From: Gambelia wislizenii
Taxonomy: Eukaryota > Chordata > Lepidosauria > Squamata > Crotaphytidae
NCBI GenBank assembly: GCA_030847615.1
Contig: JAUMIR010000001.1
Location: forward strand, 183,725,001-183,789,000
Length of the DNA stretch: 64,000 nucleotides
Reading direction: 5' to 3'
Notes under the pieces: model-generated
What the model saw: only the letters and a program-made list of their open reading frames with translations
Database searches by the model: none
What the model was told of the DNA's origin: nothing
Program-made: the position numbers and the translations under genes
Shown: one piece after another, positions 21,939 through 31,415 of the stretch
Position numbering within the stretch: position 1 is the stretch's first letter
How the letters are laid out: each line of letters opens with the position of its first letter

Positions 21939-23784
21939 AATGATTTGGAATAGTAATTCCTAAGCTCTGTCCCACCTGAAGCAAACCTCTGTTACCTGAA
22001 AGTAACTCCATCTGTGTTCCAGCAGGTATTTTGCCTTGTTTCGGCATAAGGGACATCCAAAGTGGTGATTCCTGCAGAGATACAGAGGATGGGCTTCTTG
22101 ATGCCTTTGCCTGAAACTTTTCCAAGCGCACAAACTCCCAATGTTATTCAGAAAGGCTTCTGGAAGACTGTGAATTCTAGAATTGCCTAAGGCCTTGCAA
22201 ATTCTCTTTTGTTCATGAGTGATTTTTTTTTTTTTGACAGAAACTCTGGTGGCATGTCTAAGAATTATGATTTTTCTTTCCCAAGCAGACAGATTTTGTC
22301 CAATAGATTCTAACACCCTGAAGAACTTTCACATTTGCTTCTCGTTAATGCCAGCACTGATTAACACCTCATTATTAATCAACACTGGTAGAAGAAATCA
22401 GCACCAAGACTCTGCGGTTTGAGGGGCTTAGCATGAATTTAAAGAAGTGAATTTACCAAATAGTTTCAATTAATTTTAATTTTATGTCTGTCTCTTCAGA
22501 ATGCATGATTAATCAGTTTGTATCTTATGGCATTATTTCTCTATTTCCTTTATTGACCTCTAAAAGTGAAAACTTTTCCTTAGTGTCTAGAGAGGGAGAC
22601 AAACTGTATGTTGACGCGGGTGGTGTTTTGTTTTTTTGTTTGTTTTTATTGAGGGGAGGCAGTGGAATGAGCATCAGAGAGTTAACCTTCTGAACCCAAT
22701 GAAATGTCCCTATTTCTACTGCTGAGCAAAAGAAGACATGTTGAAGTTTAAGATTCCTCATCAAGATCTATAGGAGTCCAGTCCAGTGCAGTCAACAGTC
22801 TACTTTCTGTGTGTAGAAATCTGATGAACAGATGACCAATGTGACATAGTCATTGTGAGAGTAGGTGTTCCTCGAAGTACATTGAATTTCTTAGTAGCTA
22901 CAGATTTAAAATCCACAGGATAATACAGTAGTAGTATCATGCATTTTTTCAATTGTAGCCATGTTATGTTAAGATTCCTCAAGCCTTTGAGAAGTGCACT
23001 ATAATTGCTTATGAGTGCTGTTTCTCCATCTACACTCCCACAAGGTGATTGCAAGAGGATTACTGTTTTTATAAAATTGTTCCATAAATTATTACAGTGT
23101 TCCTGTGTGTGTTTTAAAGAAGCAGAGTGTGTATGATAATTTTTGGACGAATTATTACCATGGTATTATTGAATGTTGGGGAAAGAGATATTATAGCTGG
23201 GCTAAAGAGCAGTTGCTGCTCTTGGTTAGAAGTAGGTTATAGCTGCACTGATGATGAAGTATCCACATCAGTGTCTTTTCATAGTTATTATCAGTGGGTT
23301 ACCTCAATCCTTTAACTATGCAGGTGAGAAAGAAAAAAATACCTCTCAATTGTGAAAAATTGTACAGCTGCAAAAGGTAGCCATAATCAAAGTATATTAC
23401 AGAATCACAAAAAAATTTAGTCATACCAAGATAACTCTGGAGATCATGTGACTGGATGATATTAGTGCCACTAATACAGTGGAATCCAGTAGTCTCATTC
23501 ATATGGAGTAGTAGCTTGGTTGCTGTGTAGCTGTCAATTGAGCTTCTTGTTGCAATTGAGGAGAGCAAAACCCAATTCCCCCTATTTTGACACTACCAAG
23601 GTAGTACAGGCAACTTGGAAAGCATTAGGGGTGTAAAGCTTTGCTAATTTTGCTCCTCCACTGTCTGCATGATTCTCTGAAAATAGGTACTGCCTTAAAC
23701 TTGGCTGAGGTTCTCGAAACTGGGAGGATGTGGCATAGATCCTTGTGTTTTCCAAGAATGCATGCTCTCAGATGGTGGAAGGTA
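21939..23784. other. Unassigned DNA
   Basis: No gene was recognised. A T run precedes AG at 22216-22241, but no convincing exon follows. Confidence 0.4.
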
Positions 23785-24175
23785 GAGATGTGAGTTTACA
23801 TGTATTTCAGCTATAAAAGGATGGAGAATTTCAGACATTTTCTACTGCTAAGTGAGATTATATAGGTTTTTGCACATTTTGAAGTTTTTTTTCATTTTGG
23901 AATTCTTTTTATGAAAATTTCATTTCTGAAAAAAGTAGATCAATTTTATAGGGAGAAAGCCCTACCATGCACTAATATACTGTTCTCTGTACAAAGATGT
24001 ATTTTGTGAAAACATAACATTTTTGCACAACCAAAATTTGGCAGAAAAGTCCCAAAGTGCAGAAAAATCTCATGATGATTGATCATTTTTGGATGGAGTG
24101 TGTCCGTACATCAAGACACCCATTCATATTGTGGACAAGAATATTTGCAAGTATTCTTTATATCCTAGTAACCAC
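23785..24175 (+). repeat. Unnamed dispersed repeat, copy 2
   Basis: The longest copy of the three: begins about GGAGAATTTCAGACATTTTC, passes TTTTTGCACATTTTGAAG and TTATGAAAATTTCATTTCTG, and ends GTGGACAAGAATATTTGCAA, then TATCCTAG. It lies just upstream of exon candidate B. No inverted ends or open frame. Confidence 0.45.
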
Positions 24176-24222
24176 ACAGATGTTGTAGCACAAATAATAG
24201 AGTTCTTGGTTTTGTTTTGTAG

Positions 24223-24360
24223 ATAAAAAGAGTGAGATTCAGGCTCCAAGGAGAATATATACAGTGATTCCCCCACCTGAAGATTATGTACCTGCCACTA
24301 ATACTGAAACCAGTAATGAACATTCTGAGAGTGATGATGGTCATGAATCTGATGTTCCAG
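24223..24360 (+). CDS. Candidate internal exon of an unidentified gene (exon B)
   Basis: 138 nt, exactly 46 codons. It is bounded by a T-rich acceptor (TTGGTTTTGTTTTGTAG, ending 24222) and a strong donor CCAG|GTGAGA (24360/24361). Reading in phase 1, the codon split across the intron would be G|AT, Asp, if joined to exon A. The peptide is open throughout and contains RRIYTVIPPPEDYVPAT and an acidic serine-rich ESDDGHESDVP. The pattern suggests a disordered, phosphorylatable linker. Both splice sites and the divisible-by-three length make this the best exon candidate in the window. The gene is not recognised. Confidence 0.55.
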
Positions 24361-25424
24361 GTGAGAAACAGTGTTTCAGTGTTGTTGTTGTTCCAACGGT
24401 CAGCATTTAAAACTAGATGGGTTGTTTGGGGATGGACTATTTGTAGAGTAATGCCAGTTTACAGGAGCATGGAGCAGTGGATGGCAAAAGGGTGTTGTCC
24501 GTGTGGGTGCTCCTCTCCTATACAGGAAGGGAGAGGGAGAGGAAAGTGGGTGTTTCATTGCCTGCCATGATTTAAGTGTGCATCAATATTTTCTACAACA
24601 ATTGGAATATGTTTCTCTTCTCAGTCATTAATTGGACCATCGGTGGGGAAAAGGACATGCAGATTTAATCAAATTGGCCCCAAGAGAGGTGCAAACATAA
24701 CAATTAAAATGCTGAAGGAAATATTTCAAAGGAAAATAATCCATTTACATACCCTGCCGCTGTTCCATATCGGCAGGGACAGTTCTGATTAATCCTTTGT
24801 CATCCCACTTTTCCAGCTGCTTTCAAAATGTCCTAGTTTCTCTCTCACTCTCCTACTTTTCCCCTTTGTCCTCAGTTTATTTCATTTGCAGCAAATTGAG
24901 TTCAAAGTGCAATCGTAGTTTGCCCTCAATTAAATCAGAGGAGGGGAGGGGGAGTATCCTGCCCATCCCAAAAGGGTCAGGCAAAAACAAGCTGCTGCAA
25001 CCTCTCCTAGCTTATGTGTTCTCCCTCCTTAATACCTTTTGCTATCTTGACCACACTCTGATGCTACTTGGCCACATGTGTCCTGGTTTCAATCAGTGAA
25101 ATGTTAGATGATAAGCCTGGGGGCAGAGAACTGTTTTGCTCTTTTAATTGTAAATCAGCGTGTACAATGATGGTGCTAAATAAATAGTGGTGGTGATGAT
25201 GATAATGATGATGATGGCAACGATGATGATCATCAACAACAACTGTGAGCCAAATAGTAGGGCCGGATGATTGCCTTCTTTTGCTTTGGTGGCAAGTTCC
25301 TCATGGTGAAGCTCCCAGCCAAGCTGGATGAATATATGGTGAAAACAATCTGTCGAGCCTGTCCAGGTAGTGATGTGGGCCTAAATGCAGTTATTTGAAA
25401 GCCTGATCTGTTTGCTTCAATGAA
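24361..25424. other. Unassigned DNA, presumed intron
   Basis: No gene was recognised. A GAT/GATGAT-rich microsatellite lies at about 25186-25238. Confidence 0.4.
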
Positions 25425-25635
25425 ACATGTAATGGAGAATTTCAAATATTATCTCCCTGATAAGTGAGGTGACATAAATGTTTGCACATTTTTTTGAATT
25501 CCCTCCCCCCCACCCCCACATTTTGTAACACACTTTATGAAAATTTAATTTCTTTTAAAAAGACCAGTGTTGCGTGGGGAAAGCTCTACTTTGTACAAAA
25601 TACACTGTGCAGCAATGTATAGGGCTCTCCCCTCA
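25425..25635 (+). repeat. Unnamed dispersed repeat, copy 3 (partial)
   Basis: Shares with copy 2 the sequence GGAGAATTTCAAATATTATC, then AAGTGAGGTGACATAAATGT, TTTGCACATTTTTTTGAATT and ACTTTATGAAAATTTAATTTC. It ends in the middle of the unit near 25635. An internal C-rich run has expanded. Confidence 0.4.
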
Positions 25636-26508
25636 GTTTTTACTGGTCTTCACCACCTCAGCTTTACAGATACGAGACTGAATGTTTGGATTGCATCACA
25701 TCAAAATGTCACTGTGTGCCTGTGTAAAATTAGCTTTCAATGAAACAGCCTGTCTCCTGTAGCTTTCTGACTAATGTAGTAACTTTGTAGATACAAGAAG
25801 ATCTTCACATTGTATAGCTTTTATGTGAAACAGGTAACAAGTGGTCAGACCTGGAAGGTGACAGTACGTGTAAATTGTTTGTGTTGAGCACAATGGGACA
25901 AAACTCATGTGGGCCTACTGTGTTTTGGATTTTTGTGTGGCTTATAGAATTATAAGATATAACTGTTCTAAATTAAAATCATGAAATATTTTATATGCCA
26001 AATACATATATTTTAAATTTTCTGAGTTTAATAGCTTTTGCTGCTACTTTTTCCCCAGAAGCCAGAGAACTTAGTTTTGTCAATGGCCTCTAAGCATTGA
26101 GCATTCATTATAGTGGTGACTTAATCTAAGAAATGTATTGACACAAATCCATTTAGCTGATTTCTTGACTCTTGATTTTAAGTATTTCTTCATTACTATT
26201 TAGCATATAAGTTATTTAACATATAAAAACAGTACTGTTTTTAAATGTTGTCAACTTTTTCTTTTTGGTTGAATGAAGCCAACTGCTGATCTTATTTTTT
26301 AGTACTTTTGTAAACTTTAAACTATAGTGGGGGATACCTGCCATAGATCTTAATAGACTTTGGATTAAGACCTAAAATGTTAGTCTTCCCTAGTTGCAGA
26401 ATTATATGCTTAAGGATGAAAGAACCATGTTTTAGAATCTAGAGAATGTGGATGTGTTTGTGTGAGAGAGGGAGGGAGATTAAGAGAGAGAGAAATTCTA
26501 GAATTGTA
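25636..26508. other. Unassigned DNA
   Basis: No gene was recognised. A GA-rich run lies at 26465-26495. Confidence 0.4.
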
Positions 26509-26739
26509 CAGTTGTCCCCCCATATTCACAGATTTGGGATTCATGGATTTAAGTATTCATGGTTTGAAAATATTCTTTAAAAAATAATAATCCAAAAAGC
26601 AAACCTTGATTTTGCCATCTTACATAAAGGGGCACCATTTTGCTATGCCATTGCATATAATGGAATTTGAGTATTCACGGATTTGGATATTCACGGGGGG
26701 TCCTGGAACCAAACCCCAGTGAATGTGAAGGGACAACTA
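26509..26739. mobile_element. Tigger/pogo-like MITE (family B), inverted copy
   Basis: Starts CAGTTGTCCCCCCATATTC after TA and ends GGGACAACTA(TA). Its interior read backwards (TGCAATGGCATAGCAAAATG and GATGGCAAAATCAAGGTTT) is the same as in 13031-13260. The two copies thus lie in opposite orientations. Confidence 0.7.
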
Positions 26740-27036
26740 TAATTTCAAAATAGATGTGGCATGTTCTTTTCATTTAACTATGCTGCTGCTAAATAGAGGT
26801 TCATATGTAATGAAAAATAGTTTGCTGTGTCGTCCATTTGTACTATTGAATGTGCTGATTGACAGTAGCAAAAATCTCTGATTTTTCATTCTTAGTAATT
26901 CATTTTCATAGTAAGAAAATTCACTTTATAAAAATATGAAAATGTCTACTTATTGCTTCAGTGAATAGTGACTGCTGTCCATCACCCAGGAAGACTTACT
27001 TAAATTTCCATTTTCAATAGGAAATATATTTAGTTT

Positions 27037-27215
27037 CTGTAACAGCTAGTTCTTCTTCATGGTCTCTGTGCCTCACACAACTGGATCTTGCGTCTGAGCA
27101 GATCTATCCACGGATCGTTCCAGAACCGAGTAGCTTCGGGCAGGAACTCTTGTCTCTTTGGGCACCAGTATAAATAGCATCAAAAACTTACTCCCTCTCA
27201 GTTCCTTTTCCTCTG
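27037..27215 (+). repeat. DIRS left inverted terminal repeat
   Basis: Begins CTGTAACAGCTAGTTCTT and reads on through CCTCACACAACTGGATCTTG, GTTCCAGAACCGAGTAGCTT, TTTGGGCACCAGTATAAAT and CTCCCTCTCAGTTCC. The minus strand of 36870-37042 has the same phrases in the same order. The AGTATAAATAG stretch may be a TATA box for the element. Confidence 0.8.
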
Positions 27216-27368
27216 TCATGCTGTTTATCTCAGAAAGCTCCAGACATTGAGTAGCCCTTCATATTTCTTCTTCTTGGTATTTCTCTTCCCCTCTTCATAT
27301 TTCTTCCCTTCATAGTCCTTTCTTGTTAACTTTTTTTAAAAAATTAGTGTTAGTCTCTGTATTGGTAG

Positions 27369-27864
27369 ATGCACCTTTTCTTCCCCTGCTCCCCTTCCCA
27401 GACTTTTGTCAGTGGTTGTTGCTCTTTTCCTTTTTCTTTTGGTATGGCCTCTAAGGCTTTCTTCAAGAGCTATGTCTCTTGCAGTGGGGGGGGGGTGGAA
27501 TTGCCAGCACTGAGTCCCATTCCCAATGCCTTTTTTTGTCTGAGTGACAGTCACTAGCCACATTACACTGTTATAGTGGTATTATTCCACTCTAAGTGCT
27601 GTGGCTGCCTCCTGTGGAATTCTGGGATTTGTAGTTCGGTGATGCTTAAGAGCTCTCTGGCTGAGAGTTCTAAATGCCCGTCCCTAAATTGCAAATCCCA
27701 AGATTCCACAGGAGGTAGCCTTAGCAGTTAAAGTGGAATAATAGTCCTATAATAGTGTCGTGTGATAATTTCCTAGGTGAATTCCTGTTCCTTCTGCAAG
27801 GGCTTCACCACTCAGAGGTTCCGGAATTGGCTGTCGTGGCCTCATCTACATCTCTGGGAGCAAT
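27369..27864 (+). pseudogene. DIRS gag-like ORF, 5' part (interrupted)
   Basis: An open stretch at 27369-27557 ends in FFCLSDSH. After the MITE at 27559-27764 the frame resumes at 27777 with SCSFCKGFTTQRFRNW. The CxxC motif with a conserved KGFT is typical of the N-terminal part of DIRS-group gag proteins. The continuation is at 31413, after the L2 insertion. It cannot give a functional product in this state. Confidence 0.55.
27559..27764. mobile_element. hAT-like palindromic MITE inside DIRS gag
   Basis: 206 bp. The left terminus is CACATTACACTGTTATAGTG and runs on to ATTATTCCACT. The right terminus, read backwards, is CACACGACACTATTATAGGA, also running to ATTATTCCACT. The interior has GGAATTCTGGGATTTGTAG and its inverted counterpart GCAAATCCCAAGATTCC, so the element is nearly a full palindrome. 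The body is the well-known vertebrate and squamate MITE with an ATTCTGGGATTTGTAGTT core. A clear 8-bp target duplication was not found. Confidence 0.65.
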
Positions 27865-28452
27865 TCCTCAAAGTCATTGATGTCGCTGGACCAGGGGAGG
27901 GGTTGTCCCTGCTGGTTCTGCTGGACCTCTCAGTGGCTTTCGATACCATCGACCATGGTATCTGTTTGAGCTGCCTCTCTGGGATGGGGCTTGGGGGCAC
28001 TGTTATGCAGTGGTTCCAGTCCTTCTTGGAGGGGAGAACTCAGAAGGTGGTGCTGGAAGACTCCTGTTTGATGGCCTGCCCATTGGCCTGTGGGGTTGCT
28101 CAGGTTTGATTTTGTCCCCTATGCTGTTTAACATCTACATGAAACCACTGGGAGAGGTCCTCCAGAGTTTTGGGTTGCGGTGTCACCAGTATGCTGATGA
28201 CACCCAACTCTATCTCTCCTTTCCACCTGATTCCAACGAAGCTGTCTCGGTACTGAACCAATGCCTGTTGTCAGTAATGGACTGGATGAGGGCAAACAAA
28301 TTGAAACTTAATCCAGACAAGACAGAGGTGCTCCTGGTCAGTTAAAAGGCAGATCAGGGAATAGGGACTCAGCCTGTGCTGGATGGGGTTACACTCCCCC
28401 TGAAATCTCAGGCTCACAGCTTGGGTGTTCTCCTGGACTCAACCCTGAGCTT
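27865..28452 (+). mobile_element. L2 LINE, RT-coding part (piece 1 of 3)
   Basis: Encodes L2 reverse-transcriptase motifs: LLDLSVAFDTIDHG, FLEGRTQKVVL, a frame change near 28109, then LSPMLFNIYMKPLGE, the catalytic QYADDTQLYLSFPP and the conserved MDWMRANKLKLNPDKTE. The 5' end is truncated at about 27865, where it enters the DIRS gag frame. The RT active-site YADD is intact but the frame is broken. The element continues at 29872. Confidence 0.8.
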
Positions 28453-29871
28453 ATCATAGAATCATAGAATTGCAGAGTTGGAGGAGACCACGAGGGCCAT
28501 CCAGTCCAACCCCCTGCCATGCAGGAAATCATGATCAAAGGATCCCCGACAGATGGCCATCCAGCCTCTCTTTAAAGACCTCCAAGGAAGGAGACCCCAC
28601 CAAGCTCCGAGGGAGTGCGTTCCACTGCCGAACAGCTCTTACTGTCAAAAAGTTCCTCCTAATGTTGAAGTGGAATCTCTGTTCCTGGAGCTTGCATCCA
28701 TTGCTCCGTGTTCCAATCACTGGAGCAGCAGAAAACAAGCTTGCACCATCCTCAACGTGACACCCCTTCAAATACTTAAACAGGGCTATCATATCGCCTC
28801 TTAACCGTCTTTTTTCCAGGCTAAACATACCCAGCTCCCTAAGTCTCTTCTCATAAGGCATGGTTTCCAGACCTTTCACCATTTTAGTCGCCCTCCTCTG
28901 GACACGCTCCAATTTGTCAATATCCTTTTTGAATTGTGGTACCCAGAACTGGACACAGTATTCTAGGTGAGGTCTGACCAAGGCAGAATAGAGCGGCACT
29001 ATTACTTCCCTTGATCTGGACACTATACTTCTATTGATGCAGCCCAAAATTGCATTGGCCTTTTTAGCTGCCACATCACACTGTTGACTCATGTTCAACT
29101 TGTGGTCTACTAGGACTCCTAGATCCCTTTCGCATGTAGTCTCATTCAGCCAGGTCTCCCCCATCCTATATCTATGCATTTCATTTTTTCGCCCTAAGTG
29201 CAGTAACTTACATTTCTCCGTATTGAATTTCATTTTGTTAACTTTGGCCCAGCTCTCCAGTTTATCCAGGTCATCTTGAATTTTGATCCTGTCCTCAAGG
29301 GTATTAGCTACTCCTAATTTGGTGTCATCTGCAAATTTGGTAAGTATGTCCCTAATTCCCTCATCCAAATCATTGGTAAAGATGTTGAATAGCACTGGGC
29401 CCAGGACAAAACCCTGTGGCACCCCACTGGTCACATCTTTCCAAGAGGAACAGGAGCCATTGCTGAGCACTCTTTGGGTTTGGCCGGTCAACCAATTACA
29501 AATCCATTGAACTGTTAACTTGTCTAGCCCACATTTTACAAGCTTGTTTGCAAGAATGTCCTGGGGAACCTTGTCAAAGGCCTTACTGAAATCAAGGTAT
29601 GCAATGTCCACAGCGTTCCCTTCATCTACCAAGCTGGTAATTTTATCAAAAAAAGAGATCAGATTAGTCTGGCATGACTTGTTACTCTGAAACCCATGTT
29701 GACTTTTTGTGATGATGGCATTGCCTTCTAAATGTTCACAGACTCTCTGTTTAATGATCTGCTCTAGAATCTTCCCTGGTATTGATGTCAGACTAACTGG
29801 ACGATAATTGTTGGGATCCTCTTTTTTCCCCTTTTTGAAGATGCGGACAACGTTTGTCCTCCTCCAGTCTT
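28453..29871 (-). mobile_element. CR1 LINE inserted in L2, open over its whole length
   Basis: A 5'-truncated CR1 of about 1.42 kb. The 3' end is at 28453 and carries the usual CR1 tail of repeated ATTCTATGAT units (seen here as ATCATAGAATCATAGAAT). The frame is open from the truncation point near 29870 down to the stop near 28535, some 445 codons. It includes NNYRPVSLTSIPGKILEQ, LDFSKAFDKVPQ, SGVPQGFVLGPVLFN, the active-site FADDTKLG and the C-terminal LRGDMIALFKYLKG and RQWNALPRSLV. It lacks the endonuclease domain. It supplies no target duplication, typical of CR1. Confidence 0.9.
28535..29632 (-). CDS. CR1 reverse transcriptase, C-terminal part
   Basis: 365 codons from the first Met, but the open frame continues upstream to the 5' truncation. 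Domain order: palm motifs (FSKAFDKVPQ at residues 16-25, GVPQG and LGPVLFN near 70-82, FADDTKLG near 99-106), thumb, then the C-terminal CR1 region ending RLDGHLSGIL. The family protein copies CR1 RNA by target-primed reverse transcription at the chromosome. The endonuclease and N-terminal RT parts are absent, so this copy cannot mobilise by itself. The lack of stops sets it apart from all other LINE remnants here and suggests a late insertion. Confidence 0.8.
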   Translation of the reverse strand: MVDEGNAVDIAYLDFSKAFDKVPQDILANKLVKCGLDKLTVQWICNWLTGQTQRVLSNGSCSSWKDVTSGVPQGFVLGPVLFNIFTNDLDEGIRDILTKFADDTKLGVANTLEDRIKIQDDLDKLESWAKVNKMKFNTEKCKLLHLGRKNEMHRYRMGETWLNETTCERDLGVLVDHKLNMSQQCDVAAKKANAILGCINRSIVSRSREVIVPLYSALVRPHLEYCVQFWVPQFKKDIDKLERVQRRATKMVKGLETMPYEKRLRELGMFSLEKRRLRGDMIALFKYLKGCHVEDGASLFSAAPVIGTRSNGCKLQEQRFHFNIRRNFLTVRAVRQWNALPRSLVGSPSLEVFKERLDGHLSGIL

Positions 29872-30187
29872 GGATGCCCAGGTCTCAGCAATGGCCAGGA
29901 CTGCATTTGCACCCTTAAAACTAGTGCACCAGCTGTGCCCATTCCTTGAGATGTCAGATCTTGCCACGGTGACACATGCCTTGATTACATCCTGTTTGGA
30001 CTACTATAACGCACTCTATGTGGGGCTGCCTTTGGAAACGGTTCAGAAACTGCAGCAGGTTCAGAATGCTGTAGCCAGAATGGTGACTGGGGCTAGCTAT
30101 AGGGAGCATATAGCTCCCATGTTAAAACAAATTCACTGGCTATCAGTTCGTTTCTGAGCACAATTCAAAGTGCTGGTCATGACCTGT
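29872..30187 (+). mobile_element. L2 LINE (piece 2 of 3)
   Basis: Resumes the L2 frame after the CR1: GATGCCCAGG..GGCCAGGACTGCATTTGC, LVHQLCPFLEMSDLATVTHA, LDYYNALYVGLPLETVQKLQ, NAVARMVTGASYREHI and QIHWLSVRF. The same run is found at 57860-58160 in the second L2. It ends at ACCTGT (30182-30187), where an LTR-like element interrupts. Confidence 0.8.
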
Positions 30188-30935
30188 TCAAGAAAGCAGC
30201 CAGTGTCTGGCAATTAATAAACAGTTAAGGAGTTGACCAAGATAAAGCTCAAAAGAATGGGAAAGCAGCCAACTCCCAGTGATAGCAAAGTCAATTAAGT
30301 GGAGCCAGATAAGTTTCGGAACAAGCAAGGTTCAGTTTCTTGAGAAGCAGCAATACAAACAGGAAGGCACACAGAGAAGAATCCAGAATACAGTCCAAGG
30401 GTCAAATCTTACAGAAGGCAGTGTAGTCCAGAAGTAGGTCCGTGGGTCCACAGGGTCAGGCAACAGCATAGTCTGGGTTGGTCCAAGGTCTAAGCAAGAG
30501 TCAAGATAGCAGGAACACAGAGTCAAAGATCACCAACAGGAAGCTTTCTCCAGGAAGGTCAGTTGATCTCTGACAAAGCCTCCATAGCTCCCCAAGGCGT
30601 ATATATAGCAATCAGGGCTTTGCCAGGTTCTCCTTGACAAGCTAGTGTTTCTGATAAAGCCTCAGCGATCTTCTTTGAGCTTCTGTTTGGGATCTCTGCT
30701 GGATGAATGATGGAGGTAAGTTTGTCTCCTCTTCCTTTTCCTTATCTGAATTGGCAGGGCTCTCTGCTGGGAGTGGTGACAACCCACTAGGACCAGGCCC
30801 CTCCTCTTCCACGTTGGCAGAGTTCTCTGCTGGCACAGGTGTAGATAAACCTGTGCCAGGGTCCATAGGGCTGTTCCATGCTATGTCCTCCTCCTCCTCT
30901 GATTCCATATCCTCAGACTCACGGGGCATGACGCT
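30188..30935 (-). mobile_element. LTR-like (possibly Gypsy-type) insertion in L2
   Basis: About 750 bp between two copies of ACCTGT (30182-30187 and 30936-30941). The second L2 at 58160-58180 runs straight through this point, so the DNA is an insert. On the minus strand there is a TATA-like GCTATATATACGCC near 30595-30610, followed by tracts rich in TTGGAC and CTGGAC words. This resembles solo LTRs of squamate Gypsy elements. The upstream part encodes the acidic ORF below. Ends of TG...CA type are not clear, so the class is uncertain. Confidence 0.45.
30642..30929 (-). CDS. Acidic low-complexity ORF in the LTR-like insertion
   Basis: 95 codons, rich in Glu, Ser and Pro: begins MPRESEDMESEEEED, has two related repeats (PAENSANVEEEGPGPSGLSP and PAESPANSDKEKEEE) and ends with basic RRSLRLYQKH. 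No enzymatic motif. It may be the C-terminus of a retroelement gag or pol protein carried into the LTR, or chance coding capacity. It is not a host gene by any evidence here. Confidence 0.3.
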   Translation of the reverse strand: MPRESEDMESEEEEDIAWNSPMDPGTGLSTPVPAENSANVEEEGPGPSGLSPLPAESPANSDKEKEEETNLPPSFIQQRSQTEAQRRSLRLYQKH

Positions 30936-31382
30936 ACCTGTAAAGCCCTATATGGCTTGGGTCCAAACTATTTGAAAGACCAAATCTTCCCAATACACAC
31001 CTACCAGAGTTCTGAGATCTACAGGGGGAGACTTTCTTTCAGTCCCACCACCATCACAGACTCGCTTGGTGAGGACACAAGAGAGAGCCTTCTTGGTGGC
31101 TGCTCCCACTCTCTGGAACACCCTTCCTCGGGAGGCTAGGCTTCCCCCACTCCCTGCTTTCTATTTGCAGGAACACAAAGACTTTTCTTTTCAAACAGGC
31201 TTTTAATTTGTAGTGGTGCACAAGAGGCTTTTTATTGGGGTGTTTTTTTATTTTTATACTTTTTATATAATTTAAATTGTCGTGCTTTTAATGTTTAACT
31301 GTCACTTTTTAATTGTGTGTTTTTATTTGTTGTGAGCTGCCTTGGGTCCCATTATGAAAGAAAGGTGGCATAGAAATTAATT

Positions 31383-31410
<28 letters not shown>
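30936..31410 (+). mobile_element. L2 LINE 3' end (piece 3 of 3)
   Basis: Continues ACCTGTAAAGCCCTATATGG (L2 C-terminal frame, then RAFLVAAPTLWNTLPRE-like remains near 31080-31130) and the L2 3' untranslated end, GTGAGCTGCCTTGGGTCCCA, finishing in an (AAAT)n tail at 31384-31412. The L2 is therefore 5'-truncated and 3'-complete. Confidence 0.75.

Positions 31411-31412
<2 letters not shown>

Positions 31413-31415
<3 letters not shown>

Noticed and set aside
27559..27764. 8-bp target duplication for the palindromic MITE
   Set aside because: Flanks TCACTAGC and ATAATTTC do not match; a shifted pairing with CCTAGG is too weak to claim.
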